DNA from: JBCBRD01 sp039819785
Lineage (GTDB): Bacteria; Pseudomonadota; Alphaproteobacteria; Rhizobiales; Hyphomicrobiaceae
Reading direction: 5' to 3'
Assembly: GCA_039819785.1 (NCBI GenBank)
Contig: JBCBRH010000007.1
Span: 1-64,000, forward strand
Length of the DNA stretch: 64,000 nucleotides
Shown here: in pieces, positions 45,201 through 57,200 of the stretch
Layout: each line of letters opens with the position of its first letter
Numbering within the stretch: the stretch's first letter is position 1
Program-made: the position numbers and the translations under genes
Notes under the pieces: generated by a model
Database searches by the model: none
Told to the model about the DNA's origin: nothing
What the model saw: the letters and a program-made list of their open reading frames with translations, nothing else

Positions 45201-48200
45201 CGAAAGTGTATCGCTGGGGGGCAATTTCAACTGGTTGGCGGGTGCTGGCACAGCCGGGCAACCGGCTGGTACCGGTCAGCCCAAAGCCGTTGGTGCCGCG
45301 CTTAATCTCGTGACAACAACGGGTCAGACGCTTGCGGGTGTAAGTGATGACGCCACCATCACAAGCGACGACGCGATCGACGTTCAAGCCACCACGACGG
45401 ACAACGTCATCGCGCTTGCACCAACGTCTGGCACGGGTGCCGGAATCGGTGGCAATGGCATTACCAGTGTTGCAACTGTTGACAACACGACCCAGGCCGC
45501 GGTGAGCAGCGGTGCTGCGCTTTCGGCGCCCGGGATCGTGTTGATGGCCAATCAAAGCCTGTTCCTGACCAACCTTGCTGGTGCGTTCACGAAACAGGCT
45601 GACGGGGCTGTCGGACTTGCGGTTGCCGTCAGCGACATGGACACCAACACGGCCGCGTTTGTCGGCCATACATCCGGCGCCATTCTGACCCGTCCGGATC
45701 TCGCTTATCTCAACCCCAATGCGGCGGATGCATCGGATGGTGTGATCACGACAGATGATCTCGCGGTCAATTCCGCGACACTTGCTGGCATCGACACATT
45801 GGCGGTTGCCGGTTCGGTTGCCGCCCAGGCGAGCCGACCTGCGACCGGCCTGGCGGCCACCGCGACAACGCAGGCAAACGCAGCCGCCGGCCGCGCTCAG
45901 CAAGCAAGTCGCGGGCAACCTGCGAACTACAATCTCGCCATCTCGGGCAGTTCTGCCGTCAACTTGTCGGACCTGCAAACGGTTGCGCAGCTGAGCGGTG
46001 CGCGCGTCGATGAATTCTCAACCGGAACCGGGGCCGCCGTATCGGTGGTGGCAACAAACGGTGGGAACGTTGTTGCGGGCTCCGGATCGTTCGCGTTGGC
46101 GCGGGCGAAGCGTGCGAACGCCACCGGCGTCCAGGCCGCCATTGCGGGTGCACTCGCTTTAACGCTGAGCAACAATTCAACGCGGGCCTCCATGAATGGG
46201 GGTGCGAACATTACGCAGGCCGGTCAAACCACGGTTCAAGCACAAGATAGCGGTGACTTAAAAACCGTCGGCCTTGGTGTGGCACTGACCAGCGGTGCGG
46301 ACAGGGGGGTTGCCGTTGCTGGGTCGGTCTCTGTTGCCGAGATCAGCGATACAGTGTCAGCGAGGATCACGGATGCGACCGTGACAGCCGATGCGGCCTC
46401 GACGGGTCCGCTCAGTGTCACGGCCAACCAGATGACCGACCTCAACATGGGCGGTGGCACCATTGGCGCAAGCACACTGGCGGGGTTTGGCGCATCGGTC
46501 ACGGTGGCTGACATTGACCAGTCCGTGATTGCAGCCATCGATGGTGCAAGCGTGATCGACGTCGGCATGGGCACCGTGTCTGTCGATGCAGCACAATCGG
46601 CAGATATCGATGGCATTGCAGTTGGCATTGCGGCGGCGACTGGGACGCTTGCCGGGCAGGCTGCGGTTTCCACGAGTTTCATTGCCAACGAAATTATGGC
46701 CCGCGTCGGAGGCAACGGGCCGACCTCCATCGCGGCCCGCGACGTCATCGTCCAGGCGCGCGACAACGCAAGTGTGAACACGAATGCGGCTTCTGCGGCG
46801 TTCAGCAGGACGGCATCTGGCGGGATCGCAATCGTTTACACCGACATCGACAACGCCATCACGGCGGGGGTTATCGGTGCGACGGTTGATGCGAGCGGAA
46901 GTGTGCTGGTCGATGCGCAGTCGGATTCAAACGCGACGACGACCGCTGTCGGGATCGCGGTGGCTGGGACGGGATCGCTTGGCGGTTCTGTTACGACCAA
47001 CGCGAATGATACCGATGTGCTGGCGCAGGTTGCTGGCGATGCGGACGTTGTGGTTGATGGCACGGTGACGGTGGCGTCCCATTCCGATGACGACATCACG
47101 ACCATCGCAGGTGCCATCGGTGCTTCAGCCGGTCCTCTGGGGCTTGGTGTCTCGGTTGTCGTCAACGAATTTAACGGCACCACGAAATCACACATTTCCG
47201 GTGCTGGCACACGTGTCGATGCGGTTGCTGCCACCAACGTGACGGCGATGTCCGATCAGAACATCACTGCGCGGGCCGTCAGCGCCGGGGCTGCTGCCAA
47301 CGTGGGGGTGGCGGTTGTTCCTGTGACCAACATCGTGGGTGGCGATACGGCGGCCAAAGTGTTGGGTGCATCTTTGAACACACGTCTGGTTGGCGTTGAT
47401 CCCTCGGCGCTGCCGTCCATCACGGTTTCAGCCAATGGCATCACGACCATGGACAGCTTTGCGCTCGGGATCTCGGGTGGCGGTTCTGGAGCGGCCAGCG
47501 GTGCCGCTGTTGGGAACAGGTTCAGCCGGGCAGCAAACGCGACCATGTCTGATGTGACAGTCGGTGATGCGGGCGATGTCACGGTCGAGGCGACCTCCTC
47601 TACGACGGCGACCGGCGAGGCTATCGGCTTTGCAGGTGCAGGTGGTGCGGGTGGTACGGCTTCCGGGATCGTCAATGTGTTCCGCGGACTCACACAGGCA
47701 GATGTCATCGGCGGAACGATTACCGCCACGAATCTCAAAATCATGGCCGCTTCATCCAGCCGTTTCGATACGATGGCGGGCGGTGTCAGTGGTGGCGGCG
47801 CGGCCGCCTTGGGGGCTGCGTTTGCCGTCAACGTGAGCGAAAACCAGACCCGTGCACTGCTGGGTGAAGCTGGAGCAACGACAACGCTGACGCTTATCGG
47901 TCAGCTTGATGTCATCGCAGATGCGACGACAAACGATAAGACTAAAACGTTTGCCGGAGCCGGTGCTGGCAAGGCTGGTGTTTCAGGCAATGTTGCGATC
48001 ACGACCTATGACAATATCACCGAGGCCATCGTTCAGAATATCAGCCTCAATCAAGTGGCGGGGTCGACGGGTGCTGCGGCCCTGAAGGTCGATGCCAAAG
48101 AAGACATCGTATTGGACAGCTTTGCCGGTGCCTTGGCCGTTGGCGGAGTTGGCGGTGTAGGGGCCAGCGCCAATGTCGTTTTATTCTCAAGCGGTGTGCG

Positions 48201-51200
48201 GTCCGGCCTTCAGGATAGCCTTGTGAATGTCTCTGGCGCTGTTGATGTCGCGGCGCTGACAAAGAAGGATCTTGATGCGCTGACCATGACGGGAGCCGGT
48301 GGCGGTGCCGCAGGCGTTGCGGCTTCGGTCTCGGTCGTGCTTGTGGGCGATGACCTTGCCGACAGCGGCCAATTTGGTGGCGGAAACGAAACACTTGCTT
48401 CGGCTGACACATTCGCCAAATCCACTGATCCATCCGTCACGGTCGCACAGCGCCTTGGCAATGCCGCCAACGATGCGACAACCGCTGAGATCACCGGTGG
48501 TCAAGTCGTGGCCGGTTCGGTTTCAGTGACGGCCAATGGTGAGATCCGTACGGACAACAGCAGCTATGGCTTCGGCGTCGGAGGCGGCGGCGGTGCCGGT
48601 GCTGCGATTGCCTATACCGGGCTTGAAAACGCGGTTATCGCATCTGTCAGCCAAGGGCAGATCACGGCGCGCACGCTGAATGTGAAAGCGGGTTTCAAGG
48701 ATCGTGCTGCGAACTCCGACAATCGCGCGAACAAAGTTTCAGCGGCGGCAGGTGGCGGGTCATTGGGCGCAGCCCTTGGCGCAGCTGTGGCCATTGCCAA
48801 CACCAACAACGTGGTTGCCGCAAATGCCAGCGGTGATTTGAACGGTTCGGGCGTGTTCGTATCTGGAGGCAAACTCACAATCGAGGCCGAAGATACGTCG
48901 ACCACGGAAAGCCAGGCATTGGGTGTCAGTGCTGGGACGGTTGGCGCTGGTGCTTCTGTTGCGCATGCAGACAAGACCAGCAACGTGTCGGCGACGCTTG
49001 AAAACGGTCAATCGGCTGGTGGAATTGAGGCCGTGGCCATCACTGCGGCCAACTCCGGTGCTGTCCTCGCGGACGCAACGGCGGGAGCGGCCGGTGGTCT
49101 TGCCGGGGCTGCCGGAGCTGATGCACGCGGGCTTGATTCAACGATTGTTGCAGCGAAAATCGGGGCGGGTGCACGCGTCTCATCCGGGGCAGGCGGGCTA
49201 TCTGTTGTGGCGACTTCAGCGCCGAACGTGGTTGCCGACTCCAAGGGTGTTGCTGTGGCCGGGGGCGTTGCCGTCGGTGTGTCGCTCAGCTCTGCACGTT
49301 CGAACCAGAACGTTTTGGCAGACGTTGGCGATGGCGCAATCATCCTTGGCGGACCGTTGGCGGTCACGGCGCAAACGCTCACTACAAACGGTCCCTCGAC
49401 CAAAGCGGATGCAGCCGCGGTGGCAGGTTCACTGTCGCTGTCGGCCAACGGAGCTGAAGCCAATACCCTGAGCCAGGGTGTGGTGCACGCGCGGGTCGGG
49501 AACAATGTGCAGCTGACCCATTCAGACGTGACTGTCCGCGCCATATCCAATTCGCATCAGGACTCGTATGCCACAGGCGTCGCTGCAGGGGTCGTGGCCG
49601 CTGGTGGTGTGGTCACGAATGCGACATCCGATGTCCTCACGACGGCTGAGCTTGGCCAAAACGTGCGCCAGGCAGACATCTTCGACAGCGGCGGCAATGC
49701 CGTAGTGCGCACCGGCGGGTTGACTGTCTCAGCGTCGGGCACAGACAAAAACGAGGCAGACAGCATTGCTGGCACCGGAGCAATTGTCGGCGGCAATGCC
49801 GCGCTTGCGCGAACACGCGACAGCTCAACAACCACAGCTATCGTCGGTGCAGGCACAAACCTGTATGCGGGGGAGCTTGCTGTCACCGCAGAACACATCG
49901 ACCAATTCAAGGCAAAGGTGAACAGCGTCAATGCTTCTGCCGTCGGGGCCAGTGGCGCGAACGCCAGCCATGAGGCCACGACGAACACAAGGGTTCAGAT
50001 CGGAGCCGGGGTTTCGTTGGTCGGCCTCACGGACAACCCCCTGACGTTCATTGCGGAAAACGAATTCAGACAGGTGGGCTCGGGTGATAGTGCCACGGCA
50101 GCGGCTGGCGGCATTGCGAACGCTGCTGCAGCCCAGAGCCAAATCAGGCTGACTGGAACAGCGGTCGTCGACTTTGGAAACGACGTCCGTCTGACGGCGG
50201 GCCAGGACCCCATTCAAGTGCGAGGCGGCATTGATGCCGTGGCGCGCACGCAGGTGAATGTCGCTGATACGGTCTCTTTGTCGACCGGTGGTTTGATCCA
50301 AGGCGCGTCCGTTGATTCCACATTAAACGCGACGCTTGCCAACACCATCAATCTTGGTGATCGAAACGCCTGGATGACCTTTGGCGGCATCAACGTGGGT
50401 ACCTACACCATTGCCAATGTGGCCACTGACAGCGCGGTCAGCACATATGGTCTTGCAGCGGCGGGCATCGCACGGGCGACGACCAACGTATCGAATACGG
50501 ATGCCGTCAACATCGGTGATGGCGTTGATATTCTGGGGCTGGGCACTATCTGGCTGACACCTGGCGCGCACAATTTCACGTCGATCAATACGATCTTCAA
50601 CGCTTATGCCAACGCTGATGGATACGTCCGCGGCCTGATCGCGATCCCCGATGCCCACGCGGCCGTGGCGGTGAATGCTGCCTCAAATCTCACGGTTGGA
50701 AACAACACCCGCGTGGCGAGTGCGCGCAACGTCGCTATTGGCGGCTATCACGGGTTTTCCGAAACGATTGCCACGGGCGTCGGCAACGGCTTCCAGGCTG
50801 GGTTCATCCCTACGAAGTCGAAGTCTTCCAGTTCGGTCAAAAACCTGACGTCCAATGTTGATCTCAACGCAGGCAGCAACATCATTGCTGGAGTTTACAA
50901 TACCCAGGACATCGTCATCGACTGCGGCGGTGTGGCTTGTGATCACACGACCACACCGATCGTGACCCTCATTTCGGGCGCACCGAATGCATTTTCGGTG
51001 GCTGATAACTTCGATGTCACCAGCTACGTGAATAACAACTTCATTGCTCTGGACGCCAACATTCTTCTTTCGGCAATCGACGCGACACAAACCAACGCCG
51101 TGGCGCTCGGACCGCTTTTCGCAAGCGGTGGAACGGTGACCATCAACGCCGACACAATCACTGGCTCCGGGCGTGTCGAGGCCAACGGTGGCCCCTCGAT

Positions 51201-54200
51201 CACGGTCGACAACCAATCGGCGGCGCATCTGATCGTGGATGACGCGTTCATTCCAAATGCGATCGGCGGCGAGATTTTCTTTACCGGGTTAGCTGGAGAC
51301 GTTTCAGGCTCTGGTATCCAGCTTTCAACCTCGCCAGATGCGGCGCCTACGATACAGATCACGAACAGCTATGAGGATGATGCGCCGCTTTCGGTTCGCA
51401 GGGTCGGACCCGCCATGTTCGTACAAGGGGAGCTGACAAACCTGGGCGGCGGGATCGCTATCCGAAACGAAACCGGGTCTTATGGACAAACCGGTTCAAT
51501 CAACGCCGGCACGTTCAATCTCAATGTTCCCAACGGTGCTGCTGTCATCAGCTTGACGGAAACCGGTGGACTGGCATCGGTTGGGGCAGCACCCTTCGCC
51601 GAGTGGGATGGCGCGATTAACTGGCCAGGTGGCAACCCAAGGGGGCTTGGACCCAACAACTTTATTCAGTCCTCGCGCGATGCCGCGGTCTTTGCCATCA
51701 ACCTCATTCATGGTGACGGGACATTTTATGGGCTGTTGAATGAACTCTACAGCAGATCAGAGTCCGCTGGGAGCAATCCCAACGATGACCTGGATCCGCG
51801 CTCACATCTGTATTTCAACACGTGTGCTTTCCCGGTCTTTGGCAACTGCCTGCAGGGCGGTTCTGAAAAAGACTTCGCCCTTTCGGATTTTGCAACCAAC
51901 GAACTCGGTTTGTTCCGCGGACACTTTTCGCAAGGCTATCGTTGGAATGGGTCTGCTGGCGGCATCTGGTATACGCGCGTTCCATTGGCCAATGTTTCGA
52001 CGGTCCGTGCCGGGTATGATGCGGCGAACCTGAACCTAGCAGAGAACAGCGGGATCAATGTCGGCGGGCAGGTCGTCATCCGGGCAGGCGTGATCAACAT
52101 CAATGCGCCGATCAACGTTGGACGACCGACTGACCGATCCGTTGTTATCGGGCAGTCCGCCGTTAATTTGATCGACTTCGCACGCTGGCAAGCCAGCCAG
52201 GGCATTGGTCTTGGACGCAAAATCGATCTGGCCGCCTACACGACCACCGTGAATGGGTTCGATACTTTGATCCGGGCCGACTATGACGTGTCCTCAGATC
52301 AGATCATACTTGACGATATTATTGCGTCTTCAGGCGGCGGGCACATTCTGCTTGATGGTCAGATCGTCAGCACGAATACGCTTGGCCGCGTGACGGTCAA
52401 CGGTGGCCTGGGGCAAGTCGATATCCGCAACACGTCGTCTGCCACACTGTTTGTCGACAACATCAGCACTGGAAGTCCTGACGCTTCGGTCGCTCCCTCC
52501 AGCTCAATCACCGTCGTTGACCGCCATCCTCAGCGGTCGGCTGCAACGAACAAGTTCGTCTACACATTCGCACCCAGCGAGGGTGTCCGGTACTTTGAGC
52601 TTGGCGAAAACGAGAGCCCCGGTGACCGGGGCGCCGGCGCGCAGCTTCCAGGCCTTTCGGCTGCATTTGCGCCGGTATCAGGCACGCGGTTCCAATGGAA
52701 CCTCCAGGCCGCTCTCACACGTCAGGTGACTTCGACGAATGGCGCGGGCTTACCCACCACGTTGAGTGACTGGGCTTGGGAACGCAACTTCGGTAGTGAG
52801 AACCCCTGGCGGTATAACGTCAGTGGAAACCTAACGACCGATCGCAGTCCGCGCGGGTTCCTAACCTACAACAATTCCGAGAGCAGTGCTTTCGTGCAGT
52901 CCTATTCGGCATCGTCTAGCGGCCAGACCTATCGGATCAATTATGGATGCGTCGTTGTCTTTTCCGCACCCGTTTGCGACTGGGGCTTTGCGCCAACCCA
53001 GACCAACCCGGATCTGGCGGTTTGGGATTACACTGTCTATGATCGAATTAACCTGTTCACGTCGGTGTCGGTGAAGGCCGACAACCCGATCACCTTCAGT
53101 TTCCGCGGAAATGACGTCAGCGATATCAACATCGAGTCCACCGGCTCGGTGCTGCTTGGGGCGGACATCTTCAATCCGGGAGGCGATGCCGTCATACGGT
53201 CGACCGGCGGATCGATCCAACAGCTTGCCGGAATGTCTATCCTCACACAGGATCTGACGCTCGCGGCTGCCGGTGGCATCGGATCTGTCGATAGAGCGAT
53301 CAACGCCACATTGACCGAGAGCGCACAACTCCAAGCGGTGGGCGGGCGCGCTGGCGTGTACCTCGATATTGCTTCTGAGGCTAACGTCTCGAAAGTTCAT
53401 GCCGGCAACGCGACAACAGGATTTGGTGACGTCTCGCTGAAGTCGAGCGGTGCTGTTCAATCGCAAGCGGGCTTCAACGGCACGAACGTCATCGGTCGCA
53501 ACATTACAATTTCGTCGCAGAATGGTGCGATTGGAACCCAGGCACGCGCGCTTCGCTACGACGCGCACAGTACGGTTTCCGCGAATGGTGCTGAGACCGA
53601 AGGCGTTGTATCGATCGACGCCTTGCGCGATATCATCCTGGAAGATGTCGGGACGGGTTCTGCGCGGATCAACCAGATCACGTCGACGACGGGCAACATT
53701 GCATTAACCGCAAACGGAAAGGTTGTGGATGCGAACGGACAAACCGCGGCCTCAAATCTCACCGATGCGCAACTGGATGCTGTTTCAGACCGTCTGGGTT
53801 TGACGGCTGCTGCAAATGCCAGCGGCAAGGCCGTCATCAACTCCATCGCACCATTTGAAGCCCTGGTGAATTCCAACTACCAGCGGTATGTGGCCTATCT
53901 GGACAATGGCAGCGTTGATGCGGCCGGGACGTTTACGCTTGCCAACGACAAGCTCGACCTCTTCCGCGGGCTGGCCCAGCAGGCCCTCGAAGCCACGCTT
54001 GATCCCAATAACCTCCCTAATCCGATTCCAACGGCATCGGATGCAGATGTTCGTGCCTTTGCGCGGGCGCGCTTCGAAGAGATCACAGCTCCATTTGAAC
54101 GGGCCTATGGTTCGGGCTGGGCAACGCTGGCGCATTTCCAGGCCGAGGACCCGGCCTTCGTGTTCGTCGCCTCACAGGACCTGCGTGACACATTCTTTGA

Positions 54201-57200
54201 TGCGGCAACCGATGTCTGGAAGCGTGGGCAGTTACTTGGCGCCATCGATCAGGCCGCACTCCAGGCGGGAAGTGTCGGCAACGCCGAGCCGTTGTTCGTC
54301 GGGCGGGATGTGACACTCAACGTGGAAAGCATCGGCAGCCTTGCAGCGCCTGTTCGCATTACGCTGAATGATCTCGTTGAAGGCGACCTGACGCGCGAGC
54401 AGCAGTCTGCATTGGCTGTTGCGACAGGACCGAATTCGGTACGCGGGTATGGACAGGATGATCTGTCCGGCCTTGAGGTTACCGGTCTGGACATCCTCAA
54501 TGTTACTCCCGGCACGACGCTTAACGGTATCGAGATTGCACAGATTGCGCCTGGCTTCGTGAGTGCGACGGGAACGTTCCGCGCGACCACGGCAAGTGAC
54601 GTTTTCGTCCAGGCGACGTCTCTGTTGCAGTCAGCCGGTGGCACACTGACGATTGGACAGATTGTTGCCGGTGGCGGTGTTTCACTGGCGGCACCGGATG
54701 CCATCCTGGGTGCACCTGCCGGGCAAACGACACCACTTGAGACGGTGCAGATTATCGCTGGTGGTGATGTGTCCTTGCTGGCATCAGGCCAAAACATCGG
54801 TTCGGCAGCGGTTCCGCTGACCTATCAGACCTCCGGCATCCTGCAGAATGCCGCTGCGGGCGGGGACGTTTTCCTGAATGCAGTGAATGGCGATATGCGC
54901 ATCGGGCAGGTGTTTGCCGGCGGCAATGCCAGCCTCACGGCCTCAAACGGCGCGATCGTCGATACGCTCGATGGCGTCAGTATCGCTGCGACGAATATCG
55001 CGCTCAATGCAACTGACGGTCTTGGGGCCACTGCCAATCCATTGACGGTTCAGCATGGGGCTGGCGGACGTCTTAGCGGTGTCGCGGGCGGGGCCGTCAA
55101 CATCTACACGCCGACGCTTGCAAACCAGACAACCGTAGACCTCGACATTGATGATCTTTCCGGCACGTCGATCCGCATCGGTGCTGATGGCAATGTGACG
55201 GCCAACGATCTGACTTCGACCAGTGGCGACATTGAAATCTCCTCAGGTCTGGACGCCGACGTGAACGACGTAGCGTCGGCTGCCGACATCCGCGTCACCA
55301 CACTTAGGGATGTGGCTCTGGGAACGTCTTCCGCCGCCCGTGATCTGACGGTACTTGGGAGCGGCGATCTCGCATTCGGCGTAGGGGCCGTCGTCGCTGC
55401 GGGGGGCGCGGCGCTGCTTCAGAGTGCGAATATTTCGATGCTCAACGGGAGCGCGCTGACCGCAGATGATGAGATTACGATCTCATCGGCTGGTGTGGTG
55501 TCGTTGACGCAGATCGAGAGCCGGCTTGATCCGGGTGTTCCCGCGGAAGCCATTTCTGTTACGGCTGATCAAATCGTTTCAGCCGACGCGGCCAACACCA
55601 ACATCACCGCTTCGGGAACCCAATCCACCGCGTCGCTGACAACGATCTCCGGGGTAGGCGGCGTCGGTCAACCGGTCTCGGTCCAGGTCGCATCACTCGG
55701 CGCAAGCACAGTTTCAGGCGGCATTGCCCTTCGAGGGGACGGTGCAGCCTTTAATGCAACGACCCTGACGGCAACGGCTGGCGATGTGTCTGTCGTCAGC
55801 CAGGGTAACGTTGCAATCGATCGTGTGACGGCCACCACAGACGCGGTCGGTATTGCGGCGGCCACAGGCGATGTCACCGTCAACACCATCGTGTCTGGCA
55901 GCGATACTGTCTTGGACGCAGCGGATGAGCTGAACTTTGATACCATCGAAGCGGGTGGCGCGGTCACTGCTGTGGCGCGGCGGGCCTCCCTATCCGGCGT
56001 CACGGTGCAGGCAGCCTCGGACATCCAGCTGACCGCGAACATATCGAATACCGGTGATACTGCGACCTCCAGCGGCGGGTCTGTTTCGCTCATCGCTGGC
56101 GGAGATATCACCTGGAACCAGGTCGCTGCTTCTCAAGACGCCACACTGGGCTCCCAAGCTGGCCAAGTCACGGTCGATACCGTGACCACGGGGCGTTCAC
56201 AGACCCTGTCTACTGCCATCGGACTGACGTTCAACACACTGCAGGCCGGTGTTGATGTGTCTGCGTTTGTTCAAACAGGCCCGGCGGCTGGTGGCGACAT
56301 CTTTGCGGGCAATGACATTGAAGTTGATGCCTTCGGGATTGTTGTGAACGTAGCAGATGCCGGCCGCAATCTGACACTTAATTCCCGCAAGGACCTCAGC
56401 GTTGCAACAGCGCGTGCGGGGGACACGGCGACCTTGGCATCAGGAAATCGTGGCGTCTTCAATGTCGGAACAATCGAAGCGGCATCACTTGTACTCTCAG
56501 CGTCCGGCACGCTGGCGATCGAGCGCGTCGACGTTGAAAAAGAGATCACTCTGCAAGCTGACGACATCGAGGTCGGTGTTCGGCATACGGGCGTCGGTGC
56601 TCCGCTGCTGGTATCCGCCACGGGCAGGAACGGCTCAGTCGCCAACTCCGCTGATCTCGTTTTGGATGCACCCGCTGGCGTCGTCATTGCCAGCCTGCGT
56701 GTCGTCCAGGCCGACGTTGTCACCTCAGCCACCGATGTGCGTATCATCGACGGGTTTGTGCCTGGCCAGTTCCGCCTCTTCACGCCGGTTGAAACGATCT
56801 TCATGGACAACACCCGCGGCGGACCGATCAGCTTTGCGGGCGTCCAATTGTTTGAGCCGGACTTTGCGTTTGACCTTTCGGTTTCGTCACGCGCGACTGT
56901 GACGAATGCATTCGTCGTTCAGTTCGGAACCGGCTCGGCTGTCACCGTCAGCAACTTCTCGGATGACCGCGAGGCCGGCGCGTTTTTCGCCGGGATCAGC
57001 CTCATCCGACATTTCGGAACGCTGGCCGAACAGCAAACCGCGCCATCTCAAAGGCTCAATGGCGACACGACGTCTGAAGCACTGCGATTTGCGCTTGCCT
57101 CGCGTGCCTCCATTGATTGGGACCAACCTATTGTCATTCTGACCACACTGAATGATTCGCCTGCCGTGCAAGCCCTGGAAAGCAAGAGTGGAGAAGTGGT

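Noticed and set aside
44995..45978. Several long minus-strand frames inside the adhesin gene (also 46236-46781, 47256-47831, 52861-53568)
   Set aside because: They mirror the Ala/Val/Thr-rich repeats of the adhesin and have no independent support.
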